Shown: in pieces, positions 9,404 to 18,773 of the stretch
Position numbering within the stretch: the first letter of the stretch is position 1
How the letters are laid out: each line of letters starts with the position of its first letter
From: Terribacillus saccharophilus
GTDB taxonomy: Bacteria; Bacillota; Bacilli; Bacillales; Amphibacillaceae
Assembly: GCA_900110015.1 (NCBI GenBank)
Contig: FOCD01000005.1
Coordinates: forward strand, 62,001-126,000
DNA: 64,000 nt
Direction of reading: 5' to 3'
Position numbers and translations under genes: made by a program
The notes under the pieces: model-generated
What the model was told of the DNA's origin: nothing
The model's input: only the letters and a program-made list of their open reading frames with translations
Database searches by the model: none

Positions 9404-11251
9404 ATGAATAAAATAGGCTTTTTCCGTTCTGTGAGCCTAAAACTAGTTGTCGTTTACATTTTGCTGCTGATCATCGCTCTTTTGTTGATCGGCGTCTTTT
9501 TTACGAACAGTTTAGAGAATCAGCTGATTAAAAACACGCAAACTTCTCTCACTTCAAATATGGAATGGCTGGAACAGTCATTGGTGCAGGAATTTGAGGA
9601 TGAAAGATCCCCGTCAGATCCAACTCTAGAGGAAGATATTGCGGATCTGCTTGAGAACTACTCTGAGGGAGAAGGAACAAAAATTCAGGTCATCGATACC
9701 CAGCGACAGCTTGTGGGAACGAGCGAGCTTGGTGACCAAAACTCTGTTGGTGCCCGTGTGACGGACAACAACATTATACAGGCTATAACCAACAACGGAT
9801 TCCCTTCCACAGAAAAGTCCAATATCGTTATCGATAAAGAATCAGGCGATCGAACACTTAAATCGTTTTATAACATTATGGGAACAGACAGCAATGGTGA
9901 AAGTGAATTACTCGGCTTAATTTATGTACGTACATCCATTGAACCAGTATATAGTCAGCTGAAAAGTACGAATATCATATTTCTGCAAGCAACGTTTATC
10001 GCCCTTATTTTTGCTGCTTTCTTAGGAATTCTCATTGCCCGGGCAATAACGAAGCCAATCAAGGAAATGCAAAAGCAAGCCCGTGTCATGGCGACAGGAG
10101 ATTTCTCCAAACGAGTAAATGTTTATGGTGAGGATGAAATTGGACAGCTTGCCCGTACTTTCAATCACATGAACGATGAACTCCGACAAGCCCATATGAG
10201 GACCGAAGGAGAACGCCGTAAACTGAGTTCCGTACTTTCTCACATGTCAGATGGTGTTATCGCGACCGACAGAAATGGTGCTATTACATTGATGAATGCT
10301 CCAGCAGAGAGCTTGATTGGTCGAAGTGCTGACGAAGTACGCGGTCAATTCCTGATTGAAGTACTGAACTTGAATGAAAAGATCGTCGATATTACGGAAA
10401 TCCAGGAAACTGGATCAATTATCATTGATATGAGTGACGATGATCAGTACTTGCTGCTGCGCTGTAATTTCTCTATCGTACAGGATGAATATGAGCAAAT
10501 CAGCGGTTTTATTACGGTGATAAGTGATGTCACCGAACAGGAACAGATAGATCAGGAACGTCGGGAATTCGTCTCCAATGTATCTCACGAGCTCCGGACG
10601 CCGCTGACAACAATGCGAAGTTATTTGGAGGCACTCACAGATGGAGCGTGGAAAGATGAATCAATCGCACCGCATTTTCTTGATGTGACCCAGCAGGAAA
10701 CAGATAGGATGATTCGTCTTGTCAATGATCTGCTGCAGCTTTCTCGTATGGATAGCAGCAATTATACGATGGAATGGGACCGAATCAATTTCGTCGATTT
10801 CTTCCATCATGTGATTGATCGTTTTGAAATGAACAAGAGAGAGGATATCCACTTTGAGCGCTATTTGCCAAAGGAGGAAGCACTCGCAACGATTGATAAG
10901 GATAAAATTATGCAAGTTCTGGATAATGTAATCAGTAATGCTATTAAATATTCTCCAGACGGCGGTACGATCCGATTCCGTGTCCGAAAAGACAGCCAGA
11001 AGCTGTTGGTGAGCATCTCCGATGAGGGGATGGGTATCGCATATGAAAAACTAGATAAGATATTCGAACGATTTTACCGCACGGACAAGGCTCGTACACG
11101 AAAACTTGGTGGTACAGGTCTTGGTCTGGCAATAGCCAAAGACCTTATCGAAGCACATCATGGAGTGATTTGGGCTGAAAGCAAAGAAGGAAGAGGCACG
11201 ACCGTGCTCTTCACCATTCCGCTTAACCGGAAAAGGGGTGAGGTGCGATGA
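9404..11251 (+). CDS. walK: Sensor histidine kinase WalK (YycG)
   Basis: 615 residues (B. subtilis 611). Two membrane helices (about 13-35 and 184-206) flank an extracellular sensor domain; then HAMP (about 206-258), PAS (about 263-370), the HisKA dimerisation domain with phospho-accepting H395 in SNVSHELRTPLT, and the HATPase domain with N box (DNVISNAIKYSP), G1 (DEGMGI) and G2 (GGTGLGLAIAKD). It phosphorylates WalR and acts at the septum with cell-wall synthesis. It starts five bases after walR and ends overlapping walH by ATGA. Confidence 0.97.
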   Translation: MNKIGFFRSVSLKLVVVYILLLIIALLLIGVFFTNSLENQLIKNTQTSLTSNMEWLEQSLVQEFEDERSPSDPTLEEDIADLLENYSEGEGTKIQVIDTQRQLVGTSELGDQNSVGARVTDNNIIQAITNNGFPSTEKSNIVIDKESGDRTLKSFYNIMGTDSNGESELLGLIYVRTSIEPVYSQLKSTNIIFLQATFIALIFAAFLGILIARAITKPIKEMQKQARVMATGDFSKRVNVYGEDEIGQLARTFNHMNDELRQAHMRTEGERRKLSSVLSHMSDGVIATDRNGAITLMNAPAESLIGRSADEVRGQFLIEVLNLNEKIVDITEIQETGSIIIDMSDDDQYLLLRCNFSIVQDEYEQISGFITVISDVTEQEQIDQERREFVSNVSHELRTPLTTMRSYLEALTDGAWKDESIAPHFLDVTQQETDRMIRLVNDLLQLSRMDSSNYTMEWDRINFVDFFHHVIDRFEMNKREDIHFERYLPKEEALATIDKDKIMQVLDNVISNAIKYSPDGGTIRFRVRKDSQKLLVSISDEGMGIAYEKLDKIFERFYRTDKARTRKLGGTGLGLAIAKDLIEAHHGVIWAESKEGRGTTVLFTIPLNRKRGEVR

Positions 11252-12537
11252 AGATGGAGACTTTTAACACGATTCTTCTAATTATACTTGTAGCGTTAAG
11301 CTTAGTTTTAACAGCTTATGTCTGGACTTTTCAGCCAAATAGCTTGAAGTCGGAGGGGATTGGAACCGAGGAACCCAAGACCCTGGCTGGTGTGGAGAAG
11401 CAACTAGCAGATGTGGTTCGACCATCACATACGTACGTTAATAAAAATGATAATCACTTCGTCTTTTACTCAAAGACTAATGAACAGACATTTTTAAATG
11501 GATTGTCTGAATGGAATTTAACGGACATAGAGCGAAAGGATCTGCCAGAACTGCCTGATACAAGTATAGAGCTTGTATATCCGGTTGCAGTTTCGTTTTC
11601 CCAGCTGAACAATTTGTTCCAAGTAGAAGGAGCAGAAAACGTAACAAACAGACTCGGTAATAGCGGGTTTACAAGGATCTATCTATCACCTAATGAAAAT
11701 GGTTCAACTGGACTTGTCTTTTTAAATGAACACCAGGAGAATCCGTTGGAAAATGTGGTAACAGCAACTGTAACAAATAGTATTGATGAGATCCTCAATA
11801 ATGAGTATCTAACAGCAGCTGTACCTTTGTCAGAAACGAATGCATGGAATCAGATTTATTTACCTGAAAAAATTAATGTGAGTGACAGTATTGTTCGGAG
11901 CGAGACGATTTCCAGGAATGCATTTGCTGATATCTATATGGAAGATCCCTCTATTCAAGGATCCGATCAATATATTGATACGAACCGATTAGAGTCAGTG
12001 CAATTCAGTAATAGTGGACAATTTGCTTCTTATAGCTATTCAAATCCATCTTCTTCAAGTATAGGGACGGTTACAAGGGCTGATCAGCTGCAAGCAGCTA
12101 TTAGCACAATCAATTCCCATAAAGGATGGACGAATGATTTTAGTTTATATGCAGTAAGCGGTGAAGGAAGCTATACTTTCCAGTTCCGTATGGTACGTAA
12201 CGGGTATCCAGTGTTCCAAGCAAATGGTCTATCGCTTATGTCGATCCGAATGCAAAACAACCTTCCGGATCCGGTTAGCTATGATAGAACCTTGCTTAAT
12301 ATTGGAACTACAGGCAACTCGGAAGGTAATTATTCGTTAGAGTCCAAGGAAGTACAGGATTGGATAGAGGATAATCAATACAGTCGACGCGATATTGATG
12401 ACGTTGTTATTGGTTATAAATTAGAGGAATATGAAGAATCCGAAATTTTCAAGTACCATATGAAACCATGCTGGTATGTGAAATATCAAGGAAACTGGCT
12501 GGAAGTTGAAAGCAGTACGACAGGAGGGAAGGACTGA
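11248..12537 (+). CDS. walH: WalK regulator WalH (YycH)
   Basis: 429 residues (B. subtilis 455). One N-terminal membrane helix (about 6-28), the rest extracytoplasmic, as expected of YycH, which with WalI contacts the WalK transmembrane region and modulates kinase activity. ATG overlaps the walK stop (ATGA), and the stop TGA overlaps the walI ATG. Sequence similarity in this family is low; identity rests on context, topology and the PVFQANGLSLMSI-type C-terminal lobe. Confidence 0.92.
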   Translation: MKMETFNTILLIILVALSLVLTAYVWTFQPNSLKSEGIGTEEPKTLAGVEKQLADVVRPSHTYVNKNDNHFVFYSKTNEQTFLNGLSEWNLTDIERKDLPELPDTSIELVYPVAVSFSQLNNLFQVEGAENVTNRLGNSGFTRIYLSPNENGSTGLVFLNEHQENPLENVVTATVTNSIDEILNNEYLTAAVPLSETNAWNQIYLPEKINVSDSIVRSETISRNAFADIYMEDPSIQGSDQYIDTNRLESVQFSNSGQFASYSYSNPSSSSIGTVTRADQLQAAISTINSHKGWTNDFSLYAVSGEGSYTFQFRMVRNGYPVFQANGLSLMSIRMQNNLPDPVSYDRTLLNIGTTGNSEGNYSLESKEVQDWIEDNQYSRRDIDDVVIGYKLEEYEESEIFKYHMKPCWYVKYQGNWLEVESSTTGGKD

Positions 12538-13394
12538 TGCAATGGAACAAGATAAAGCTAACGTTCATCCTTGCCTTCCTAATTTTAAATGTGTACCTCG
12601 TTTTTCAACTGTTCCCACAGGAAGAAACGGAACAGACGGTGCTGGAAACAGAAAGTCAAGATGCCGTCTTGGGCAGTGTAAAAGGGTACAAAGAACTGTC
12701 TGATCAAAAAACAGAAACGAATCAGCAGTACGAAGCAACCAAGCTGCACTTTACCGAAGACGATTTGGATAAGGTTCCGAATAACGATAATATGGACCTT
12801 GATATCAGCTCAAATACGCAGCTTGTGGTGAATTTTAAGGAACCGCAGAAATTACCTGTTGAATTCCCCATTGATGACGACAATGAACAGGCAATCGGAG
12901 ACTTAAATAGTTTCGTCGCCGACCATGTCTTGTTTGGACCAGAGTACACGTACTGGGGCAGACAAGGCAATCAGCTACTGTTTTTCCAGAAGATAAATCA
13001 AGGACAAACATATTTCAGCCCGGACAGTTTATTGCTTGTCACTATAAATGAGGATTACGAAGTTGTAGAATATGAACAAACATATATTAAAAACTTCAAA
13101 AAGCTTGAAGAGAATGAGGATCAGGATCTGAAGGAATATTCAGAGGTGCAGGCGGTTAAGGCACTGCAAAGTCAACAGCTGATCGAAAGCAATGACACGA
13201 TAAAAGTTGAAAAAGGCTTTTACCCAACCATTGAGCTATCTTCAAAGCCTAATTATGCGCCTGCGTACATGATAACAGTGAATAATGAAAAGCATTATTT
13301 CTATTTGCTGCTTCCGGATTATCCATATGTGTATGCGCCGACTGAGTCAGTATTTTTAAACAGTTTACAGCCAGAGACAGAAGAAACACAATAA
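12537..13394 (+). CDS. walI: WalK regulator WalI (YycI)
   Basis: 285 residues (B. subtilis 280). N-terminal membrane helix (about 5-26, starting WNKIKLTFILAFLILN) and an extracytoplasmic YycI domain ending with the typical YLLLPDYPYVYAP-like strand. Partner of WalH in regulating WalK. The start ATG overlaps the walH TGA (TGATG), with AGGAGGGAAGG just upstream inside walH as ribosome binding site. Confidence 0.92.
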   Translation: MQWNKIKLTFILAFLILNVYLVFQLFPQEETEQTVLETESQDAVLGSVKGYKELSDQKTETNQQYEATKLHFTEDDLDKVPNNDNMDLDISSNTQLVVNFKEPQKLPVEFPIDDDNEQAIGDLNSFVADHVLFGPEYTYWGRQGNQLLFFQKINQGQTYFSPDSLLLVTINEDYEVVEYEQTYIKNFKKLEENEDQDLKEYSEVQAVKALQSQQLIESNDTIKVEKGFYPTIELSSKPNYAPAYMITVNNEKHYFYLLLPDYPYVYAPTESVFLNSLQPETEETQ

Positions 13395-13407
13395 GAGGTG
13401 AAACAGC

Positions 13408-14205
13408 ATGACGTTAAGCTTTAGCGTACTTGCTTCCGGCAGTTCAGGGAATGCGTTCTTCATCGGAACAGAGAAAGAGCGTATCCTGGTTGATGCTGGT
13501 TTGACAGGCAAGGAGCTGCAGCGTTTATTGGAAGAGTCAGGAATTGATCCGGCGTCACTGACGAAAATCCTAGTCACACATGAACATAGTGACCATATAA
13601 AAGGATTAGGCGTGGCGGCAAGGAAATTTGATTTGCCGATTTATGCAAACGAAAAGACATGGAAAGCGATGGAGAACAGCATCGGAAAAATTCCTTTGGA
13701 TCATAAATTTATTTTTAACATGGAAGAGACAAAAACATTTGGAGATATGGATGTGCAATCATTTGGTGTATCCCATGATGCGGCGGAGCCAATGTTTTAT
13801 GCTTTCCATCACGAAGGTAAAAAAGTAGCTTTAGTGACCGATACTGGTTATGTATCCGATCGAGTGAAGAAAATCGTTGAGAAAGCAGATGCCTATATTT
13901 TTGAAGCAAACCATGATGTAAGTATGCTGCAGATGGGCGCCTATCCATGGAATGTGAAACGAAGGATATTAGGTGATCTTGGCCACGTATCCAATGAAGA
14001 CAGTGCGCTTGCTCTTACAGACTTGATTGATAATAATACAAAGCGCATCTATCTTGCGCATTTGAGTCGCGATAACAACATGAAAGATCTCGCACGGCTT
14101 GCTGTAGGGAATATTCTGCAGGAGCGAGGCTTTGATTTGAATAAACACATTGAATTGCACGATACAGATCCAAAAACACCGACACCGATTTTCCAGATAG
14201 TTTAA
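13408..14205 (+). CDS. walJ: Metallo-beta-lactamase fold exonuclease WalJ (YycJ)
   Basis: 265 residues (B. subtilis 264). Metallo-beta-lactamase fold with the double-metal motif HEHSDH at 58-63, the GLGVAARK segment and further ligands in DTGYVSD and HLSRDN. The family is reported as a 5'-3' DNA exonuclease and is linked to cell division/replication coordination. The start has AAGAGGTGAAACAGC upstream and follows walI by 13 bases, so it is co-transcribed. Confidence 0.94.
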   Translation: MTLSFSVLASGSSGNAFFIGTEKERILVDAGLTGKELQRLLEESGIDPASLTKILVTHEHSDHIKGLGVAARKFDLPIYANEKTWKAMENSIGKIPLDHKFIFNMEETKTFGDMDVQSFGVSHDAAEPMFYAFHHEGKKVALVTDTGYVSDRVKKIVEKADAYIFEANHDVSMLQMGAYPWNVKRRILGDLGHVSNEDSALALTDLIDNNTKRIYLAHLSRDNNMKDLARLAVGNILQERGFDLNKHIELHDTDPKTPTPIFQIV

Positions 14206-14261
14206 TTTTCCGAAATGGTGGAAAGATAGCTATATCGAAAAGAATTGGAACGGAGGCTAAC

Positions 14262-15470
14262 ATGGACTATTTTGATGATCACCACAAGGAACCGGAAAAA
14301 CCGAAGCGCGCAAGCTGGCTGCTGCCAGCTATATTGGGCGGTATCATCGGTGCCGGTATCGTATTGCTTGTCGCTTATGGCCTTGATCGAGACAGTCTAA
14401 CGCCGAATGACCAATCACAGTCACAGCAAGGAGAGGCTACGCAGCTCGCTTCGGATTCGAATCAGAACCCCAATTTACAGAATGTTAGTGTGGATGTTCA
14501 ATCGGGCATTACAGATATCGTTGATAAAACTGCACCAGCAGTCGTTGGCGTTGTAAACCTGCAGCAGGGTGATGCACTTTTCTCACAGGAGGAGAGTACT
14601 GCAGGAAGCGGTTCTGGTGTCATTTATAAACAAGAAGGCGATAAAGCCTATGTGGTGACCAATCACCATGTTGTCGAAGGAGCTACAGATGTGGATGTTA
14701 TCCTCCATAACGGGGTGGAAGTTTCCGCAAAGCTGTTAGGCAGTGACGTTTTCACTGATTTAGCAGTTTTGGAAATGGATGCTTCCCGAGTGGAGCAGGT
14801 AATTGAAGTCGGAACATCTTCTACTGTTAAAACGGGTGAGCCTGTAATCGCAATCGGAGATCCGCTAGGGTTCTCAGGATCAGTGACACAAGGTATCATC
14901 AGCGGAGTCAATCGTACTGTTCCCCAGGATTTTAATGGAGATGGCAGAGCGGATTGGCAGGCAGATGTTATGCAGACAGATGCTGCAATCAACCCTGGTA
15001 ACAGTGGCGGCGCCCTTATTAATATGGCAGGACAGCTGATTGGTATCAATTCGATGAAAATTGCTGAATCGTCTGTTGAAGGAATTGGTTTTGCAATACC
15101 TGTTGATAGCGCAGTACCTATCATGGAACAGCTTGAACAGAATGGGCAAGTCGAGCGTCCATACCTAGGAGTAGAAGCTTATTCATTGAATGAAATTCCG
15201 GCATCTGAACGGACAGAACATCTTGGTTTGCCAAATGACATGGAAAATGGTGTCTATATTTGGAGTCTTGAAGCTCTATCTCCTGCGGAAAATGCAGGAT
15301 TAAGGGAGTTGGATGTGATTACAGAACTGGATGGTCAGCCAATCGATGATATGACATCTTTGCGAAAACATCTTTATGAAGATAAACATATCGGAGATCA
15401 AATGAAGGTAACGTATTACCGCGATGGTGAGAAGAACGAAACGACCGTGACATTAAGTGAACAGCAATGA
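14262..15470 (+). CDS. htrC: Membrane-anchored HtrA/DegP-family serine protease (YyxA/HtrC)
   Basis: 402 residues (B. subtilis YyxA 400). Short cytoplasmic tail, one membrane helix (about 19-40), a trypsin-like protease domain with catalytic triad H136 (TNHHVV), D166 (FTDLAVL), S248 (NPGNSGGAL), and a C-terminal PDZ domain (about 300-395). A quality-control protease on the outer face of the membrane. Last gene of the wal operon here; it is followed directly by a terminator, whereas in many relatives rlmH comes next. AACGGAGGCTAAC upstream is the ribosome binding site. Confidence 0.94.
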   Translation: MDYFDDHHKEPEKPKRASWLLPAILGGIIGAGIVLLVAYGLDRDSLTPNDQSQSQQGEATQLASDSNQNPNLQNVSVDVQSGITDIVDKTAPAVVGVVNLQQGDALFSQEESTAGSGSGVIYKQEGDKAYVVTNHHVVEGATDVDVILHNGVEVSAKLLGSDVFTDLAVLEMDASRVEQVIEVGTSSTVKTGEPVIAIGDPLGFSGSVTQGIISGVNRTVPQDFNGDGRADWQADVMQTDAAINPGNSGGALINMAGQLIGINSMKIAESSVEGIGFAIPVDSAVPIMEQLEQNGQVERPYLGVEAYSLNEIPASERTEHLGLPNDMENGVYIWSLEALSPAENAGLRELDVITELDGQPIDDMTSLRKHLYEDKHIGDQMKVTYYRDGEKNETTVTLSEQQ

Positions 15471-15495
15471 GGCAGCCTAATAGGTTGCCTTTTTT
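15470..15495 (+). terminator. wal operon terminator
   Basis: AGGCAGCC / GGTTGCCT hairpin with a 5-base loop and a run of seven T residues, overlapping the end of htrC. Confidence 0.9.
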
Positions 15496-15497
15496 AG

Positions 15498-15685
15498 TTA
15501 TGCACAACCTGTGGATGCGTGTGAGGATAACATACTCTATTTTGTAGCGAACAAATATTCTTATTACTAAATAAAGAATTGGTTTTGTGTATATGTGGAT
15601 AAGTTTGTTGATAAGTTGTTCATAGCGTGTGGAATGTTGTGTATAAAGAGGTTATGCACAAGTTATGCACAATTAAAGTGGATAA
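15498..15685. other. Cluster of DnaA boxes
   Basis: The 188-base stretch contains five exact TTATNCACA sequences: 15498-15506 (+), 15594-15602 (-, TTATCCACA), 15638-15646 (-), 15652-15660 (+) and 15663-15671 (+). Two more differ at one base: TTATCAACA at 15606-15614 (-) and TTATCCACT at 15677-15685 (-). The last four lie within about 50 bases, and an A+T-rich stretch lies at 15541-15592. No ORF of note is present. The region is likely bound by DnaA; whether it is an origin part, a titration site or a regulatory site cannot be told from sequence. Confidence 0.75.
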
Positions 15686-15726
15686 AACATTGTAAGCGAC
15701 TACATTCTTTTTATTGGGTCTATCCA

Positions 15727-15790
15727 TTGCCGTCATAGGCTTTTTCTGCTATTATTATCTAGTAAATTGACCATAAATCGATTTTGGTCA
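15727..15790 (+). promoter_or_regulatory. yhgE promoter and probable TetR operator
   Basis: TTGCCG (15727-15732), 17-base spacer, TATTAT (15750-15755) with an extended TGC. Just downstream is an inverted repeat TGACCA (15768-15773) / TGGTCA (15785-15790). The position right after the start point suits repression by the TetR protein encoded downstream. Confidence 0.65.
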
Positions 15791-15837
15791 TTCGGTCTGT
15801 GTGGACAACTCGGTGAGACAATATAGGAGGAAAAGTT

Positions 15838-18162
15838 ATGAACATGTTGAAAAAGGAATGGCTTCGCATATGGAAAGACCGGAAAATGCTGCTGGCCATT
15901 TGCGGTATTTTAGTCGTTCCGCTGCTTTACAGTACTATTTTCCTGGCAGCCAACTGGGATCCGTATAATAAAACTGATAATTTAGCAGTTGCTGTAGTGA
16001 ATAAAGATAAAGGATCAACGTTTGAAGGCAAAGAGCTCCATGTTGGAGACGATTTTGTGGATAACCTGAAAGACAATGATAAATTCGACTGGCAGTTCGT
16101 TGATGAATCGAAAGCAATGGATGGACTGAAGTCTGAGGATTATTATATGGTTGTCAAAATTCCAGAAAATTTTTCCGCAAATGCGGCTACATTGCTGGAT
16201 GAAGACCCAAAACAGATGAATATTGATTACTATTCCAACCCAGGAAAGAACTATCCAGCCTCTAAGATAACAGACACTGCGATGCAGCAGTTAGAGAAAG
16301 AAGTGGCTGAACAAGTAACGGAGGAGTACGCCCATTCAGTCTTTGCCAGTCTTTCCGATGTAGCAGATGGACTTAAAAAGGCTAGTGATGGTTCCAAAGA
16401 ACTTGCAGATGGTTCGAACGAAATAAATGAAGGCGCCAAAAACTTAAGCAAAAACTTGGCGAGCCTCTCGACTAGCACAGCGACCTATACAGAAAAGGTC
16501 GGTGAAGCAGATCAAGGAATGCAGGAATTAGATAAAGGTGTTCAGGATCTTGCTTCTCAATATCCAGAACTTGATCAAGGTATTGCTAAGGTAAATGATG
16601 GTCTTCAAACATTGAATGGAAATAGTGATAATCTGGCAAGCGGATCTGATCAATTGGTTTCAGCCACTAATGATTTATCGTCTGGTTTAGAGCAGCTCCA
16701 ACAGGCTACCGATCAACTGGCAGGTAGTTTTCCAGAGTTGAATAACGGAATTGCTGCGGCAAATGAAAAGGCACAATCAATCAAATCAGATATAGAAACA
16801 GTACAAAATAGCTTGGCAGATCTAGGTGACTTTGCACAACAACTGCAGCAGTCACAAGAGAAAATTAGGGATCAGCAAGAGAATCAAATACAACAGCTGG
16901 AGGATATTCTAACAAATGACGACCTCTCAGCAGATGAAAAACAGCAAGAACTGCAAAAGCAGATACAACAACTGGAGGATGTAGCACCGGATCTAGATAT
17001 ACAGATTCCGAATATCGATCCAGAAACGATCAAGCAGCAGCTTACAGAAGTAACCACACAACTTGGTCAAATCAATCAGCTTGCTGAAGGTGCACAGCAG
17101 ACGCAAACAGCCTTGAATGGCATTAATGATGCCACAGGTAAGCTTTCAGCTGGTGCTGCAGCTATTCAATCTGGACAGACAGATTTAAATGACGGAATCA
17201 ATTCGTATACAGACGGGGTTAGTCAATTGGCTGATGGATCCCCTGCACTAGTATCAGGTTCACAATCAGTAAACGATGGATTGAATCAGCTGCAATCAGG
17301 CAGCACGCAGCTCACTGCTGGACTTGATCAATTGAACGCGAATGGTCCGCAGTTATCTGATGGGGCGCAGAAACTTACAGAAGGTTCTCAAACTCTGTCT
17401 GATGGTACACAAAGTGTGACAGATGGTAGTAACGAATTGTACGATGAGCTGGCTAAAGGTGCCGAAGATGCAAATATCAGTACAAGTGATAAAACAGATA
17501 CGATGTTTGCCAGTCCAACAGATGTGAAGGATGAAAAATTGAGTACTGTGCATACCTATGGAGAAGGTCTCGCGCCATACATCCTTTCTCTTGGACTATT
17601 TGTTGGAGCGCTTGTATTCACGAATATCTTCCCACTCCGTGATCCAGCAAGTAAACCGACATCCGGCTTTGCTTGGTTCCTGAGCAAATTCAGTATTGTA
17701 TTGTTTGTCAGTGTGCTTCAATCACTATTTGCAGTCATTATGCTCGTCCATGTGGTTCACTTACAGGTGCATAGTGAATGGCGACTGCTGCTATTCGCCA
17801 TCCTATTCAGCATAACAAGCTTCCTTCTTATCCAACTGCTCACAGTTGCATTAGATAATGTTGGTCGCTTCTTAGGTATCATTGTATTGCTGATCCAGAT
17901 AGGTGCAGGAGCAGGAACTTATCCAGTGGCATTGCTTCCGGAATTCTTCCAAGTTGTTCATAAGTTCGTGCCGATGACATATGCAATCAATGGGTTCCGG
18001 GAGATTATTTCTATCGGGGATGACTGGGGCTATCTATGGCAGCAAGCAGGTTACTTGAGCATCTTTTCTGTGATATTCTTGAGCTTGACAATTCTCGTAT
18101 ATATATTGCAGAATCGCAAATTCAAAAAGAATAATGTAGAAGAGTCTGCAGTTTCTATGTAA
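15838..18162 (+). CDS. yhgE: YhgE/Pip-family membrane protein
   Basis: 774 residues (B. subtilis YhgE 775). One N-terminal membrane helix (about 18-38), a very long extracytoplasmic part with repeated LxxGxxxLxxG-like units (DGSKELADGSNEIN, LSAGAAAIQSG, DGAQKLTEGSQTLSDG) and an internal glutamine-rich coiled segment (about 330-400), then about six C-terminal helices of the ABC-2 permease type. The family includes the lactococcal phage infection protein Pip; relatives take part in export or type VII secretion. It is followed after 21 bases by its TetR-type regulator, an arrangement shared with B. subtilis yhgD-yhgE. Confidence 0.9.
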   Translation: MNMLKKEWLRIWKDRKMLLAICGILVVPLLYSTIFLAANWDPYNKTDNLAVAVVNKDKGSTFEGKELHVGDDFVDNLKDNDKFDWQFVDESKAMDGLKSEDYYMVVKIPENFSANAATLLDEDPKQMNIDYYSNPGKNYPASKITDTAMQQLEKEVAEQVTEEYAHSVFASLSDVADGLKKASDGSKELADGSNEINEGAKNLSKNLASLSTSTATYTEKVGEADQGMQELDKGVQDLASQYPELDQGIAKVNDGLQTLNGNSDNLASGSDQLVSATNDLSSGLEQLQQATDQLAGSFPELNNGIAAANEKAQSIKSDIETVQNSLADLGDFAQQLQQSQEKIRDQQENQIQQLEDILTNDDLSADEKQQELQKQIQQLEDVAPDLDIQIPNIDPETIKQQLTEVTTQLGQINQLAEGAQQTQTALNGINDATGKLSAGAAAIQSGQTDLNDGINSYTDGVSQLADGSPALVSGSQSVNDGLNQLQSGSTQLTAGLDQLNANGPQLSDGAQKLTEGSQTLSDGTQSVTDGSNELYDELAKGAEDANISTSDKTDTMFASPTDVKDEKLSTVHTYGEGLAPYILSLGLFVGALVFTNIFPLRDPASKPTSGFAWFLSKFSIVLFVSVLQSLFAVIMLVHVVHLQVHSEWRLLLFAILFSITSFLLIQLLTVALDNVGRFLGIIVLLIQIGAGAGTYPVALLPEFFQVVHKFVPMTYAINGFREIISIGDDWGYLWQQAGYLSIFSVIFLSLTILVYILQNRKFKKNNVEESAVSM

Positions 18163-18183
18163 AAGAAAAAGGGGTAGAGAACA

Positions 18184-18741
18184 ATGATTACAGATAAAAA
18201 AGAACGAGTCATCGAAGCAGCAGCTTTGTCTTTTAGTCAATTTGGTTTCAAAGCGACAACTATGGCTTCTGTTGCGAAAATAGCCAAAGTAGCAAAGGGC
18301 ACGATCTATACGTTCTTTGATAGCAAAGAGTCATTGTTCTCCACCATCCTAGAACGGACAATGAGGCAGTTGCAACAAGCAGCTGATACAGCGATACAGG
18401 AAGAAGCAGCTTTTCATGAAAACATCCAAGCTATGCTGGATGCAATTCTTGGATTCCGTGAAAATCATCAGCTGTTAATCAAGATGGGGCAAGAAGCAAA
18501 GGAATTGGGTACTGCAGAAGTTTTAGAGATTCTAACCCAAGTAGAAAGACAAATTCTTGATTATATCAAGTCAGTTATCATGAAAGAGAAGGCAAAAGGT
18601 ATCGATACAAAACATGATCCTGAGCTGCTTGCCTTTTTAGTTTATAAAACGTATATTGCGCTCATTTCTGATTGGGAGCGCCAGCACGAACCGCTGCCGA
18701 AGGAAACAATTTCAGAAATCATTAGAGCACAAATTCAATAA
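18184..18741 (+). CDS. yhgD: TetR-family repressor (YhgD-like)
   Basis: 185 residues. The N-terminal helix-turn-helix is classic: AALSFSQFGFKATTMASVAKIAKVAKGTIYTFF region, residues about 10-45. The C-terminal ligand domain is helical without recognisable ligand signature. The ATG follows AAAGGGGTAGAGAACA. It is co-transcribed behind yhgE and probably represses the promoter at 15727-15755 through the inverted repeat beside it. Confidence 0.88.
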   Translation: MITDKKERVIEAAALSFSQFGFKATTMASVAKIAKVAKGTIYTFFDSKESLFSTILERTMRQLQQAADTAIQEEAAFHENIQAMLDAILGFRENHQLLIKMGQEAKELGTAEVLEILTQVERQILDYIKSVIMKEKAKGIDTKHDPELLAFLVYKTYIALISDWERQHEPLPKETISEIIRAQIQ

Positions 18742-18773
18742 AAAATCCGCTGCAAATTATGCAGCGGATTTTT
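18741..18773. terminator. Bidirectional terminator between yhgD and ytvA
   Basis: AAAAATCCGCTGC / GCAGCGGATTTTT with a 7-base loop: A-run on one side, T-run on the other, so it works for both convergent genes. The ytvA stop codon touches its right end. Confidence 0.93.
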
